Shown here: positions 26,255-33,908 of the stretch, in pieces
Layout: every line of letters starts with the position of its first letter
How positions within the stretch are numbered: position 1 is the first letter of the stretch
Assembly: GCA_002720865.1 (NCBI GenBank)
Contig: PBIO01000005.1
Span: 37,011 to 101,010, forward strand
Length of the DNA: 64,000 nucleotides
Source of the DNA: Halobacteriovorax sp.
GTDB lineage: Bacteria > Bdellovibrionota > Bacteriovoracia > Bacteriovoracales > Bacteriovoracaceae
Direction of reading: 5' to 3'
Position numbers and translations under genes: made by a program
Notes under the pieces: model-generated
What the model was told of the DNA's origin: nothing
The model's database searches: none
What the model saw: only the letters and a program-made list of their open reading frames with translations

Positions 26255-26331
26255 GGCTTCGTAGCTCAGTTGGTTAGAGCGTCGGATTCATAACCCGAAG
26301 GTCGGCAGTTCAACTCTGCCCGAAGCCACCA
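26255..26331 (+). tRNA. tRNA-Met (elongator), anticodon CAT
   Basis: A 77-base cloverleaf with encoded CCA. The acceptor GGCTTCG pairs perfectly with CGAAGCC, the D stem is GCTC/GAGC, and the T arm is GGCAG-TTCAACT-CTGCC. The anticodon loop is TTCATAA with CAT at 34-36. The G1-C72 pair excludes initiator tRNA. The anticodon-arm and variable-loop pattern (GCGT.CGG.TTCATA, then GGTC) fits elongator Met better than tRNA-Ile(CAU), the TilS substrate. Pair 31-39 is an A-C mismatch. Confidence 0.93.
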
Positions 26332-26369
26332 TTTTTTATCAGTTTCCATCCCGAATATTAAGGAAAAAA

Positions 26370-26585
26370 ATGAAACTCCTGTTATTTTTATCGACTCTTA
26401 TGTTGTTAAGTTTTTCTTGTAAAAAAGAAGAGGCTCCTTCTGGGATCGTAGAAGAAAATAATATGTGTATTTGTACCGAAGACTACACTCCAGTATGTGG
26501 TGAAGATGGAAAGACCTATTCAAACGCCTGTCAGGCCGGTTGTGAGAAAGTAAAAATAAAATCAAAGGGTGAATGCTCTAAATAA
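26370..26585 (+). CDS. Kazal-type serine protease inhibitor lipoprotein
   Basis: A 71-residue protein after an AAGGAAAAAA ribosome site. The signal peptide has a lipobox LLSFSC, giving a lipid-anchored Cys at residue 17, followed by KKEEAPSG. The rest is one compact Kazal domain: CICTEDYTPVCGEDGKTY then SNACQAGC and KGECSK, with the six-cysteine spacing and the CGxDGxTYxNxC core. Kazal domains block S1 and S8 proteases as rigid substrate mimics. It sits 38 bases after tRNA-Met with no promoter or good terminator between, so co-transcription is possible. Its last 8 bases overlap the convergent oxidoreductase gene. A role in protecting the cell from its own or prey proteases is an inference. 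Confidence 0.9.
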   Translation: MKLLLFLSTLMLLSFSCKKEEAPSGIVEENNMCICTEDYTPVCGEDGKTYSNACQAGCEKVKIKSKGECSK

Positions 26586-27564
26586 TTTTTTCGATAAGTT
26601 TTGCAGAGCCATAAAAAGCTTGGGACCAACCAGTCTTATAAGCGGCCCCTAAAACAAAAACGTCTTTTTTCAGTTCTTCAAAGAGGGGCAGTCTCCTAGG
26701 CCCCTTAACTCTTATTCCACTAAAAACTTCAGCTTCATCTGTTGGTGGTAAGAATGACGAGGCAATTTTTTTAGCAGATAAATAAAAGCTGTTAAGCTCT
26801 TCGCCATCATGGGCAACAATCTCATCTTTTTGTGTTGTTCCCCCAAGCATTAAACAATTATCACTAGCGCGGTAAACAAGATTTGATTTTCCTAGTCCAA
26901 GAGCAAAACTATCTGGGCCCAAATCTTTATCCCATCGATAAAAAGAACCTGCTACTTCAATAATAGGCCTTTCATCATTAACTCCTAACGCGTTAAGTTC
27001 AGTCAAACTAGTCCCACAACAAAGAATTATTTTTCCAAAATTTATCGATGACCCATCAGAAAAGATAGCACTATGGTCTTTGATATCTACAAGACTTTTT
27101 AATTTAAAATCATAAAAATATTGCTCCAATAGTGAGGACATAAACAACTTAGGGTTTATGAATACTGCCTCCTCTCTTGCGTAATTAAAGCCACTAGAAA
27201 GAGCAAAAGGAAAATCACAATTCTCTATACTTTCTTCTTTTCCATACCTACGCATTAGTCGATCATCGCCTACGATACAGGTATCAACGAGCTGACCTTT
27301 TTCCATGCCCATTAGACCACAGGTGGCGATATTTTTAAAAAAGTACTCAACACCTTCCCTTAAAACATCACCAAGTGGGCTAACCCCTTTTTTTTGGCCG
27401 TTAAAAGCGACAACCCCAGTGCTATTAAAGCTAGAAGGAGGGTAGAGTGTATTATCAAAAACCTGTAAAACGCTGCCTTTGAAACTAGTTTGTAGTTTCC
27501 AAAGCATGGCCCGGGCACTAATACCGTCACCTATGACGAGAATATCAACCGATGGTTCTGACAT
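26578..27564 (-). CDS. FAD-dependent oxidoreductase (DAO family)
   Basis: A 328-residue protein with an N-terminal dinucleotide-binding fold (VDILVIGDGISARAMLWKL, GxGxxA variant of GxGxxG) and a C-terminal return segment SGIRVKGPRRLPLFEEL then VFVLGAAYKTGWSQAFYGS. This is the glycine-oxidase/D-amino-acid-oxidase pattern. It probably binds FAD and oxidises an amine; the substrate is unknown. The second and third motif positions are partly non-consensus. It overlaps the upstream permease gene by 20 bases and has no separate ribosome site, so it is coupled and belongs to the fadI-fadJ operon. Confidence 0.75.
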   Translation of the reverse strand: MSEPSVDILVIGDGISARAMLWKLQTSFKGSVLQVFDNTLYPPSSFNSTGVVAFNGQKKGVSPLGDVLREGVEYFFKNIATCGLMGMEKGQLVDTCIVGDDRLMRRYGKEESIENCDFPFALSSGFNYAREEAVFINPKLFMSSLLEQYFYDFKLKSLVDIKDHSAIFSDGSSINFGKIILCCGTSLTELNALGVNDERPIIEVAGSFYRWDKDLGPDSFALGLGKSNLVYRASDNCLMLGGTTQKDEIVAHDGEELNSFYLSAKKIASSFLPPTDEAEVFSGIRVKGPRRLPLFEELKKDVFVLGAAYKTGWSQAFYGSAKLIEKII

Positions 27565-28708
27565 AATCTAAATAATTTGATTCTTTTTTAAATTGAAAAA
27601 AGCTAAAAAAGCTAAAGGCCATCGAAATTAAGGTCGGTACTAAGAAGCTAATCAAGAGACCACTTGTTGTTATCTTTATAGGGATTTTTCTATCTACAAA
27701 TTCTTCTGGCATAATTTCAAAGCCATAATGATCTAATAAATACAAACAGATTAAGCCAAAGCCTAGACCTACAAGAACAGCCCCTACACTCATGGCCGAA
27801 AGAAAGAGACCGGTGGACTTTTCTAAATTAGCTTTAGAGGTACCCATAATCCAAAAGCTAGCTAAATCTCCTCTTACTTTCCCAAAAAAGATTAAAAGCC
27901 CCGAGGTTATACAAAGACTAACCAATAAGGTCATGGCCGCAAAGAGAAAAACCATAACTGTAGTCTCTAAACTTAGGGCCCAAACAAGGGTTCCATTCAT
28001 TTGCTCCCAAGTCTTTAACTCTACTTGGTCACCAAATTTTGTGGTCAGCATCGGTGCCAACTTTTTACTGTCTACTTCTTCAAAGTACTTTACTCTATTA
28101 GCGGCACGTTTTCTTACGAGATTCTGAAGCACTTTAAGACGAACCCATAAGTGATAGTGATCAACCTCAGGTACATTGGTGCTTATCATCTCATCTAAAT
28201 AAAGAGTGGCGGTACGGGGTATATCCCCCATTATTGCGTCAGTATGCGCTGGTGAAATAAGTCTTATTTGGTCACCTAAGCCTAGATTTACTTTTCTAGC
28301 TAGGGCCGGAGATAGAACGGCTTCTTTTAATTCAAAGCCTTCTAGAAAGCTAGGTAACTCATTTGAAGTATCTAATCCGTGAACAATAACTGGAGCTAAA
28401 TAATTACCATTTTTTAATAGAAGCTCAAGCTCATACTCAACAAAGCCATTAATTCCTTCACTTTTTAAAAACTCTTGAACCTCTTTTGCTAATTTAAAAG
28501 ATTCTTCTTTTAAAATGACTACACCATGTCCATTAGCGGCCTTAGATCGTCCTATTAATTTTCCTTGAAGCCCTCCCATAGTGGATTGCAGTACCAGAAG
28601 AGCAAAAGATGAAATCATTAGCCCTAGAATGGCCAAAAAGAGAAGCCTCTGCCTCGTCTTTGAAAAAAAGATATATTTAAAAAAATAACGAGTAAAGGAG
28701 GTGTACAG
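27545..28708 (-). CDS. LolC/FtsX-like ABC transporter permease, probable CTG start
   Basis: The annotated-style start at TTG 28636 would cut into the first membrane helix. The frame continues upstream to CTG 28708, preceded by AGGAGG at 28722-28717 with 8 bases spacing and by an in-frame stop just beyond. From there the N-terminus reads LYTSFTRYFFKYIFFSKTR, which matches the usual cytoplasmic start of LolC-type permeases, and the protein is about 387 residues, near the normal length. One helix is at the N-terminus, then a large periplasmic domain, then three helices in the C-terminal third (about 235-385). No LolD ATPase is adjacent. It may move lipoproteins or other lipids across the inner membrane face. 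Confidence 0.75.
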   Translation of the reverse strand: MYTSFTRYFFKYIFFSKTRQRLLFLAILGLMISSFALLVLQSTMGGLQGKLIGRSKAANGHGVVILKEESFKLAKEVQEFLKSEGINGFVEYELELLLKNGNYLAPVIVHGLDTSNELPSFLEGFELKEAVLSPALARKVNLGLGDQIRLISPAHTDAIMGDIPRTATLYLDEMISTNVPEVDHYHLWVRLKVLQNLVRKRAANRVKYFEEVDSKKLAPMLTTKFGDQVELKTWEQMNGTLVWALSLETTVMVFLFAAMTLLVSLCITSGLLIFFGKVRGDLASFWIMGTSKANLEKSTGLFLSAMSVGAVLVGLGFGLICLYLLDHYGFEIMPEEFVDRKIPIKITTSGLLISFLVPTLISMAFSFFSFFQFKKESNYLDYVRTIG

Positions 28709-28720
28709 CTAACTATCCTC

Positions 28721-30844
28721 CTAGGCGTCGTAAAACTTTTTCTTTTGAGAAACTAAATCCTTTAAATATCCACTAGGCTGATAGCGATCAAAGTCAACTT
28801 CCTTGCTGTACTTTTCTATGGCCTCAAGAATTCTTCCTAGACCTTCACTATCGGCATGCCTCAATAGTCCACCTCTGAACGGAGGAAAGCCAATTCCGAA
28901 AATTAGTCCTAGATCTACTTCTGAAGGCGATCCAACAATTCCTTCTTCTAGAATAATTGAAGCTTCATTAATCATAGGTAACACAACTCTCATTTGTATT
29001 TCTGTTTCGTCCATCTTTTTGGTTTCTTTTGGAAGCATGGCCTGTACTTCATCATTTGGCCCGGCCACTTTCCCATTTTCATCATAAAGATAAAAACCTG
29101 CGCCACTTTTCTTCCCTAAAAATCCTTTATCAACTAATAAGTCACTGGCACCTGAAGCCTTGGCCCTATCACCTAAACCATCATGGAGAATTTTGGCGAC
29201 TTTTACACCGACATCAATTCCAATCTCATCTAAAAGTCGACAAGGACCCATAGGCATTCCAAAATTCAAACAGGCTTCATCGATATCTTTCATCGGAACA
29301 CCTTCTTCAAGAAGAAAGCCCGCTTCATTTAGATATGGCATTAAAATTCTATTAACTAGAAATCCCGGACCATCTTTGACGACGACTGGTGTTTTCTTAG
29401 CCTTTAAACACCAATCATACAGGGCCTTAGCCGTCTCTTGGCTCATTTTAGAATGAGTAATAATCTCCACAAGTGGCATCATATGAACTGGATTAAAAAA
29501 GTGAAGACCTGCAAAACGTTCTGGTTTTTCAAGGGCCGTGGCCATTTCCTCTACACTTAGGGACGAAGTATTAGAAGTTAAGAGGCAGGTATCTGAAACA
29601 TGTTTTTCCGTTTCAGCAAAAACAGATTTTTTAATATCCATGTTTTCAACGACAGCTTCGATAACAAGGTCAGTTTTTGAAAAACCTGCATAGTCGAGTT
29701 GGGGTGAAATACTACGCATTTTTCTTTCAAAATCATCTTTTGAAAGTCTTTTTCTTTTTACAGCACCCATAAAGTTTTTACTGGCCTGCTTTAAACCGAG
29801 GACCAGAGCCTCTTCATTTAAATCTTTCATAATTGGGGCCATGTCTGAATTACACATTAGCCAGGCGATCCCTCCGCCCATTGTACCAGCACCAAGAACC
29901 GCACCTCTTTTAAGTTTTGGAACCTCTCCTGTGACTTCTCCGCCGGGAAATTTCTTAGCTTCCTCGGTCATAAAGAAAATATGCTGTAAGTTTTTACTTT
30001 GCTCACTTACACATAACTCTCCAAAGGCTTGAGACTCAGAGGCAAGATAACTTGTTCTTCCTTTCATCATTCCCGCTTCCATGACATCAAGAATTTTAAG
30101 AGGTGCTTGATAAAAACCTTTAGTTTTTTTAAGAACTGATTCTCTAGCTTTTTGAAAGATTATTTTTTTAGATAAAAAATTATCACTGGCAAAGTTCTCA
30201 AGGCTTTCCATAAGCCCTTCACTTTTCTTTTCTGAGCTCAAATGATTTAGGGCCTGGACAAGAAGTCTCTCTTTTGGGTACACCCCATCTACAAGACCAA
30301 GTCTTTTAGCTTTTTTAGCCTTGACCATTTTCCCTGAAAGAATAAGGTCTAACGCTTTAGGAAGACCAATTCTTCTTGGCATCCTATAAGTTCCACCAAA
30401 ACCAGGAATTACTCCAAGCTTTACTTCAGGCAGTCCAAGTACAGTAGAGTTATCATCGGAGGCAATAATGGAATTACAACTTAATACAAGCTCAGTTCCC
30501 CCTCCTAAACAAACCCCATGAACACAGGCCACTGTAGGTATAGGAAGATCTTCAATTTTATTAAAGAGTAGCTGACCTTGCTCGGCTCCATGGGCGCCTT
30601 CTGATTCAGTTTTCATACTGGCGATCAACTTAATATCGGCGCCGGCCAAAAAACAGCGTTCTTTATGGGAGAAGAAAACAACTCCATTTAACTCTTTGGC
30701 CTTACCATGCAAATCGTCCACAGTATCTCTTAATTCGACTAAGGACTCTTCGTCTAATACCGTCATTGATTTATCGCAATTATAACCAAAGCCTACATAG
30801 GCAATCTTATCTTTTACTTCAAAGCTAATCTTAGTGTTTGCCAT
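28721..30844 (-). CDS. fadJ: Fatty-acid oxidation multifunctional enzyme (enoyl-CoA hydratase/3-hydroxyacyl-CoA dehydrogenase)
   Basis: A 707-residue beta-oxidation alpha subunit, close to the 714 of FadJ. The crotonase domain is first: FFSHKERCFLAGADIKLIAS (oxyanion region) near residue 60, GVCLGGGTELVLSCN near 112 and LGLPEVKLGVIPGFGGT near 135. The dehydrogenase domain follows with Rossmann AVLGAGTMGGGIAWL near 316, then LTSNTSSLSVEEMA, HFFNPVHMMPLVEII and DGPGFLVNRIL. The C-terminal domain ends with the typical GIGFPPFRGGLLRHAD. With the thiolase upstream it degrades acyl-CoA to acetyl-CoA. Ribosome site GGAAG. FadB is the alternative name, but the FadI-like thiolase favours FadJ. Confidence 0.92.
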   Translation of the reverse strand: MANTKISFEVKDKIAYVGFGYNCDKSMTVLDEESLVELRDTVDDLHGKAKELNGVVFFSHKERCFLAGADIKLIASMKTESEGAHGAEQGQLLFNKIEDLPIPTVACVHGVCLGGGTELVLSCNSIIASDDNSTVLGLPEVKLGVIPGFGGTYRMPRRIGLPKALDLILSGKMVKAKKAKRLGLVDGVYPKERLLVQALNHLSSEKKSEGLMESLENFASDNFLSKKIIFQKARESVLKKTKGFYQAPLKILDVMEAGMMKGRTSYLASESQAFGELCVSEQSKNLQHIFFMTEEAKKFPGGEVTGEVPKLKRGAVLGAGTMGGGIAWLMCNSDMAPIMKDLNEEALVLGLKQASKNFMGAVKRKRLSKDDFERKMRSISPQLDYAGFSKTDLVIEAVVENMDIKKSVFAETEKHVSDTCLLTSNTSSLSVEEMATALEKPERFAGLHFFNPVHMMPLVEIITHSKMSQETAKALYDWCLKAKKTPVVVKDGPGFLVNRILMPYLNEAGFLLEEGVPMKDIDEACLNFGMPMGPCRLLDEIGIDVGVKVAKILHDGLGDRAKASGASDLLVDKGFLGKKSGAGFYLYDENGKVAGPNDEVQAMLPKETKKMDETEIQMRVVLPMINEASIILEEGIVGSPSEVDLGLIFGIGFPPFRGGLLRHADSEGLGRILEAIEKYSKEVDFDRYQPSGYLKDLVSQKKKFYDA

Positions 30845-30855
30845 AATTTTCTTCC

Positions 30856-32142
30856 TTATCCTAAATTCTCAATAATACAGGCTCCGCCTTGACCGCCGCC
30901 AATGCAAAGTGAAGCGACACCGTACTTTCCATTTCTCTTTTTCAATTCATGGGCCAAAGTAACGAGGAGTCTAGAGCCAGTAGAGCCAACAGGGTGACCA
31001 AGAGCGATCCCTCCCCCATTAACATTGAATTTATCATCAGGTACATCGCCCCAAAGAGTATCTACATCAAATTTTGCGGCCCAGTTTTTATCAGTAAAAC
31101 CTTTTCTTACTGCGATGATTTGCGCGGCGAAGGCTTCGTTAATTTCAACCAAGTCCATATCATCCATTCCTAGATTTGCTCTTTTAAAAACACCATCTAT
31201 GGCACGAAGCGGACCCATTCCCATTCTTTCAGGTTCAAGTCCCGCAAAGTGATAATCAACAATCTTTGCCATAGGGGTTAAGTTATACTTTTTAAGGGCA
31301 TCTTCACTAACCAGTAGAAGAGCCGATCCACCATCGGTTATTGGACAAGCGTTTCCAACAGTAACTGTTCCACTTTTCTTTTCAAAATAAGGACGCATTT
31401 TAGCAAGGCCTTCAATAGTTGAGTTTTCCCTTGGTCCAACATCAGTGCTTAAGAGCTTATCTAATTTAGCTCCCGTCATAATGGGAACAATTTCATCTTT
31501 AAACTTCCCCTCTTTAGTGGCACTTACTGCTAAATGGTGTGAGCGATTGGCAAACTCATCTTGCTCTTCCCTTGTAATTCCAAGCTCACGAGCGAGAAGC
31601 TCTGCTGTTAGTCCCATGTTTAAGCCACAAAATGGATCCGTTAAACCCTGCTCTATAGCAATAACAGGCGAGAGATAAGGTGGCCTAAATGAACTTAAGG
31701 CCTTTAGCTTATCAGGAATCTTTTTGGCCTTCATGACGTTTATAAATAGATCCGTCATTTCTTTTGAATAGATTAAAGGCATCTGAGACATATTCTCTAT
31801 TCCACCTACAAAGATCACATCACCTCGTCCAGCGGCTACTTTTAGAAAACCTTGAGAAACCGCTTCCATCCCTGAGGCGCAGTTTCTATGGACTGTATAA
31901 CCACTAGTATGCTTATGAAGACCTGCCTCTAAAGCGATAACTCTCCCAACATTGGGGTATTTAGCAGGTGCTCCGGTATTACCGAAGATAACTTCATCAA
32001 CAGCATCGGCCGGGATAGAAGTATTATCTAATATATTTCGTACAAGATACGAGCCTAAGTATGGGGCTGCTACATCTTTTAAATCAGTTCCTGATTTTGC
32101 TTGAGGGGTTCTTTTTGCATCAACAATATAGACGTCTCTCAT
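30856..32142 (-). CDS. fadI: Acetyl-CoA acyltransferase (thiolase)
   Basis: A 428-residue thiolase, near the 436 of FadI and longer than FadA. The acylated Cys is in HRNCASGMEAVSQG near residue 90, the His in NVNGGGIALGHPVGSTG near 378, and the second Cys in YGVASLCIGGGQGGA near 415. The FadI-like segment with KLKALSSFRPP sits around residues 140-155. It cleaves 3-ketoacyl-CoA in the cytoplasm as partner of the downstream multifunctional enzyme (11-base gap, same operon). Strong ribosome site CCAAGGAG. Confidence 0.92.
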   Translation of the reverse strand: MRDVYIVDAKRTPQAKSGTDLKDVAAPYLGSYLVRNILDNTSIPADAVDEVIFGNTGAPAKYPNVGRVIALEAGLHKHTSGYTVHRNCASGMEAVSQGFLKVAAGRGDVIFVGGIENMSQMPLIYSKEMTDLFINVMKAKKIPDKLKALSSFRPPYLSPVIAIEQGLTDPFCGLNMGLTAELLARELGITREEQDEFANRSHHLAVSATKEGKFKDEIVPIMTGAKLDKLLSTDVGPRENSTIEGLAKMRPYFEKKSGTVTVGNACPITDGGSALLLVSEDALKKYNLTPMAKIVDYHFAGLEPERMGMGPLRAIDGVFKRANLGMDDMDLVEINEAFAAQIIAVRKGFTDKNWAAKFDVDTLWGDVPDDKFNVNGGGIALGHPVGSTGSRLLVTLAHELKKRNGKYGVASLCIGGGQGGACIIENLG

Positions 32143-32250
32143 TTTGAGATCTCCTTGGATTCCATTCCTAGTTTTGAATAAATTATCGGTGGTTTACGCC
32201 CAGATGAAAAGGTTTAGGGTAAAGGAGAACTTACTTGCCTAGAATAAGGA

Positions 32251-32273
32251 ACGCCGCGTATAAAACGCGGCGT
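32251..32273 (-). terminator. Nine-bp hairpin downstream of the barrel gene
   Basis: ACGCCGCGT at 32251-32259 pairs perfectly with ACGCGGCGT at 32265-32273 around a five-base loop. It lies about 100 bases beyond the outer-membrane protein stop on the minus strand. No strong T run follows, so termination is probable rather than certain. Confidence 0.5.
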
Positions 32274-32332
32274 CCAATAAAATTAAGGGAAAACGACAAA
32301 ACCCCTAATTTTGAGAAGAAAACTTAGGTAGG

Positions 32333-32350
32333 GTGCGGACTATGCCGCAC
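32333..32350 (-). terminator. Hairpin just after the barrel gene
   Basis: GTGCGG (32333-32338) pairs with CCGCAC (32345-32350) around ACTATG. It lies 19 bases after the stop of the 32370 gene. An imperfect third hairpin (AATTAAGGG with ACCCCTAATT) sits between the two clear ones, at 32281-32310. Together they form a structured 3' end without an obvious T tract. Confidence 0.45.
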
Positions 32351-32369
32351 AATACCCATTTGATTTAAT

Positions 32370-33464
32370 TTAGAATTTTATAACAACACCTGCTGAGATA
32401 TCGGCCACATCATCTTCAGAGATTGCCTTACCTCTTTTACGTGTATTCTCTTCGTCAGGTCTTTGAGAAGCTGCAAGAGCATCATCTTCGTTTGCACTGA
32501 AAGCTTCGTTAAGAAACTTAGTATAAGAGAAGTTTACGTTAAGCCCGATAAAGTCATTGATCATGAAGTCTGTTCCGATCATGGCCTTAGCTGAGAATAG
32601 GCTATCTGTTATTTTTGAGTCTTGCTCTACTTGGTTGAATCCAAAAAGAGTATTCCCACAACTTGGATTATTATTGAATCCAAAGTTTCCATTTTCCTGA
32701 ATACAGTCATTGGCCGCATTCGTATCAGAAACTGTTACTCTGTTATAACCTAAACCTGCTCCAACATATGGACGAAATTTACTGTCCATTCCTGTGAAGA
32801 AAAATTTAGAATTCAAGTTGATATTTAGTCTTTCATATTCGTAGTCAACATCACTTTGAGAATCAGGGTTATTATTAAAGTTAATACCACCAAATCCTAA
32901 GTTAGTTGTTCTATCGTCAAACTCAATCTTTGAATAACCAATTCCTAGACCAAAAGATACATTCTCATGTACCGCATGCTCTACATTGATTCCAAAGTTA
33001 AGCTTTGATTCAGCGTTGTCATCACCAAGAGACTGAGATAGCCCTAACGATGGAGTAACTGAAGTTCTTCTAATCTTTTTAGGAGCTGCCACAGGTGCAA
33101 TAGCTGCAAGTTTTTGTGGAGCTGCTTGTCTTAGCTGAACTCTGTCTGTTCTTTGACCTGTAAAAGCTCTTCTAAGCTTTTTCTCAAGTTTCTTTTCAGA
33201 CTTGATTCGCTCATTTTCAATTTTCTTGTTCATCATTTCTTCGTTTTGCTTTTCAAGCCTTTTACGAAGTTTAGCGATGCGCTCTGACCCTGATTCTCTT
33301 CTTTCAAAAGATCCATCAATGTCAATTTGTTCTGAGTTCAGCACTTCGTCAGTATTTGCCAGAAGATCATCATCCTGGGCGAATACTACCGCCGGGCTAG
33401 CTACTAGAGCCATTGTGATAAACAATGCCTTTAGTTTTTGGTTTTTCGTTTTGTTCGTTTTCAT
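32370..33464 (-). CDS. Outer-membrane beta-barrel protein with N-terminal coiled coil
   Basis: A 364-residue protein with signal peptide (ending ASPAVVFAQ, about 29 residues) and ribosome site GAAGGAG. Residues about 55-105 are Glu/Lys/Arg-rich and predicted coiled coil (RIAKLRKRLEKQNEEMMNKK). From about 135 the sequence turns to alternating amphipathic strands with a long loop containing two cysteines, and it ends VADISAGVVIKF, a terminal Phe typical of barrel insertion signals. It resembles OmpA-barrel or opacity-type proteins without the OmpA peptidoglycan domain. The coiled coil may span the periplasm or bind peptidoglycan. Followed by several hairpins. Confidence 0.8.
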   Translation of the reverse strand: MKTNKTKNQKLKALFITMALVASPAVVFAQDDDLLANTDEVLNSEQIDIDGSFERRESGSERIAKLRKRLEKQNEEMMNKKIENERIKSEKKLEKKLRRAFTGQRTDRVQLRQAAPQKLAAIAPVAAPKKIRRTSVTPSLGLSQSLGDDNAESKLNFGINVEHAVHENVSFGLGIGYSKIEFDDRTTNLGFGGINFNNNPDSQSDVDYEYERLNINLNSKFFFTGMDSKFRPYVGAGLGYNRVTVSDTNAANDCIQENGNFGFNNNPSCGNTLFGFNQVEQDSKITDSLFSAKAMIGTDFMINDFIGLNVNFSYTKFLNEAFSANEDDALAASQRPDEENTRKRGKAISEDDVADISAGVVIKF

Positions 33465-33637
33465 TTCTAGTCTCCTTCACGGCTCGGTCTCCCGAACACT
33501 TCAATAACACTATGAGTCAATTCCTAAACATCGTACCAAACTGGTCAAGAAATACATTTATTTTTCTTAAAGGGTGTAGAAATTACTCGAAGCGTCAGCT
33601 TTTTAACAGAAGTCAGACGTATTTTCAGTGACTTACC

Positions 33638-33871
33638 TTATCTAATGATGGTGAAAAATCGCATAGAAGCGTAAGAATTAAAGTAGCCATTGAAGGTTTT
33701 GTCCATTTTACAGATAAAAGTTTTGGTTTCTGGCTGACAATTATCCGCATTTCCGATGAACCAATCTTGGACTTTATCCATGGCCGTGATGATAACAGTT
33801 ATCATTACAAACATTAAAAGGATGTATTCAACGACAGTTTGCCCATCCTCATTATTTTGAAGTTTCTTCAT
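33638..33871 (-). CDS. Flp/type-IVb-pilin-like small protein
   Basis: A 77-residue protein. A short charged leader MKKLQNNEDG is followed by QTVVEYILLMFVMITVIITA, with the conserved Glu at position +5 and a single hydrophobic helix. This is the class of Flp/TadE pilins cut after Gly by a prepilin peptidase. The mature part has two cysteines (DNCQPETKTFICK) and is somewhat longer than Flp. No tad/cpa genes are near. There is no ribosome site; TAAAAT ends six bases before the ATG. Gene next to an unrelated Rossmann protein, so it is probably a separate unit. Confidence 0.75.
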   Translation of the reverse strand: MKKLQNNEDGQTVVEYILLMFVMITVIITAMDKVQDWFIGNADNCQPETKTFICKMDKTFNGYFNSYASMRFFTIIR

Positions 33872-33877
33872 AAATCT

Positions 33878-33883
33878 ATTTTA
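33878..33883 (-). promoter_or_regulatory. -10-like box abutting the pilin-like start
   Basis: On the minus strand TAAAAT (5 of 6 to consensus) ends six bases before the ATG at 33871, and no Shine-Dalgarno sequence is present. Confidence 0.4.
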
Positions 33884-33908
33884 ACTTAATTGGTCTTATA
33901 AAGATGGG

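Noticed and set aside
26255..26331. The CAT-anticodon tRNA next to tilS might be tRNA-Ile2, the TilS substrate.
   Set aside because: The arm and variable-loop pattern fits elongator tRNA-Met, and C4-G69/C5-G68 determinants of tRNA-Ile2 are absent.
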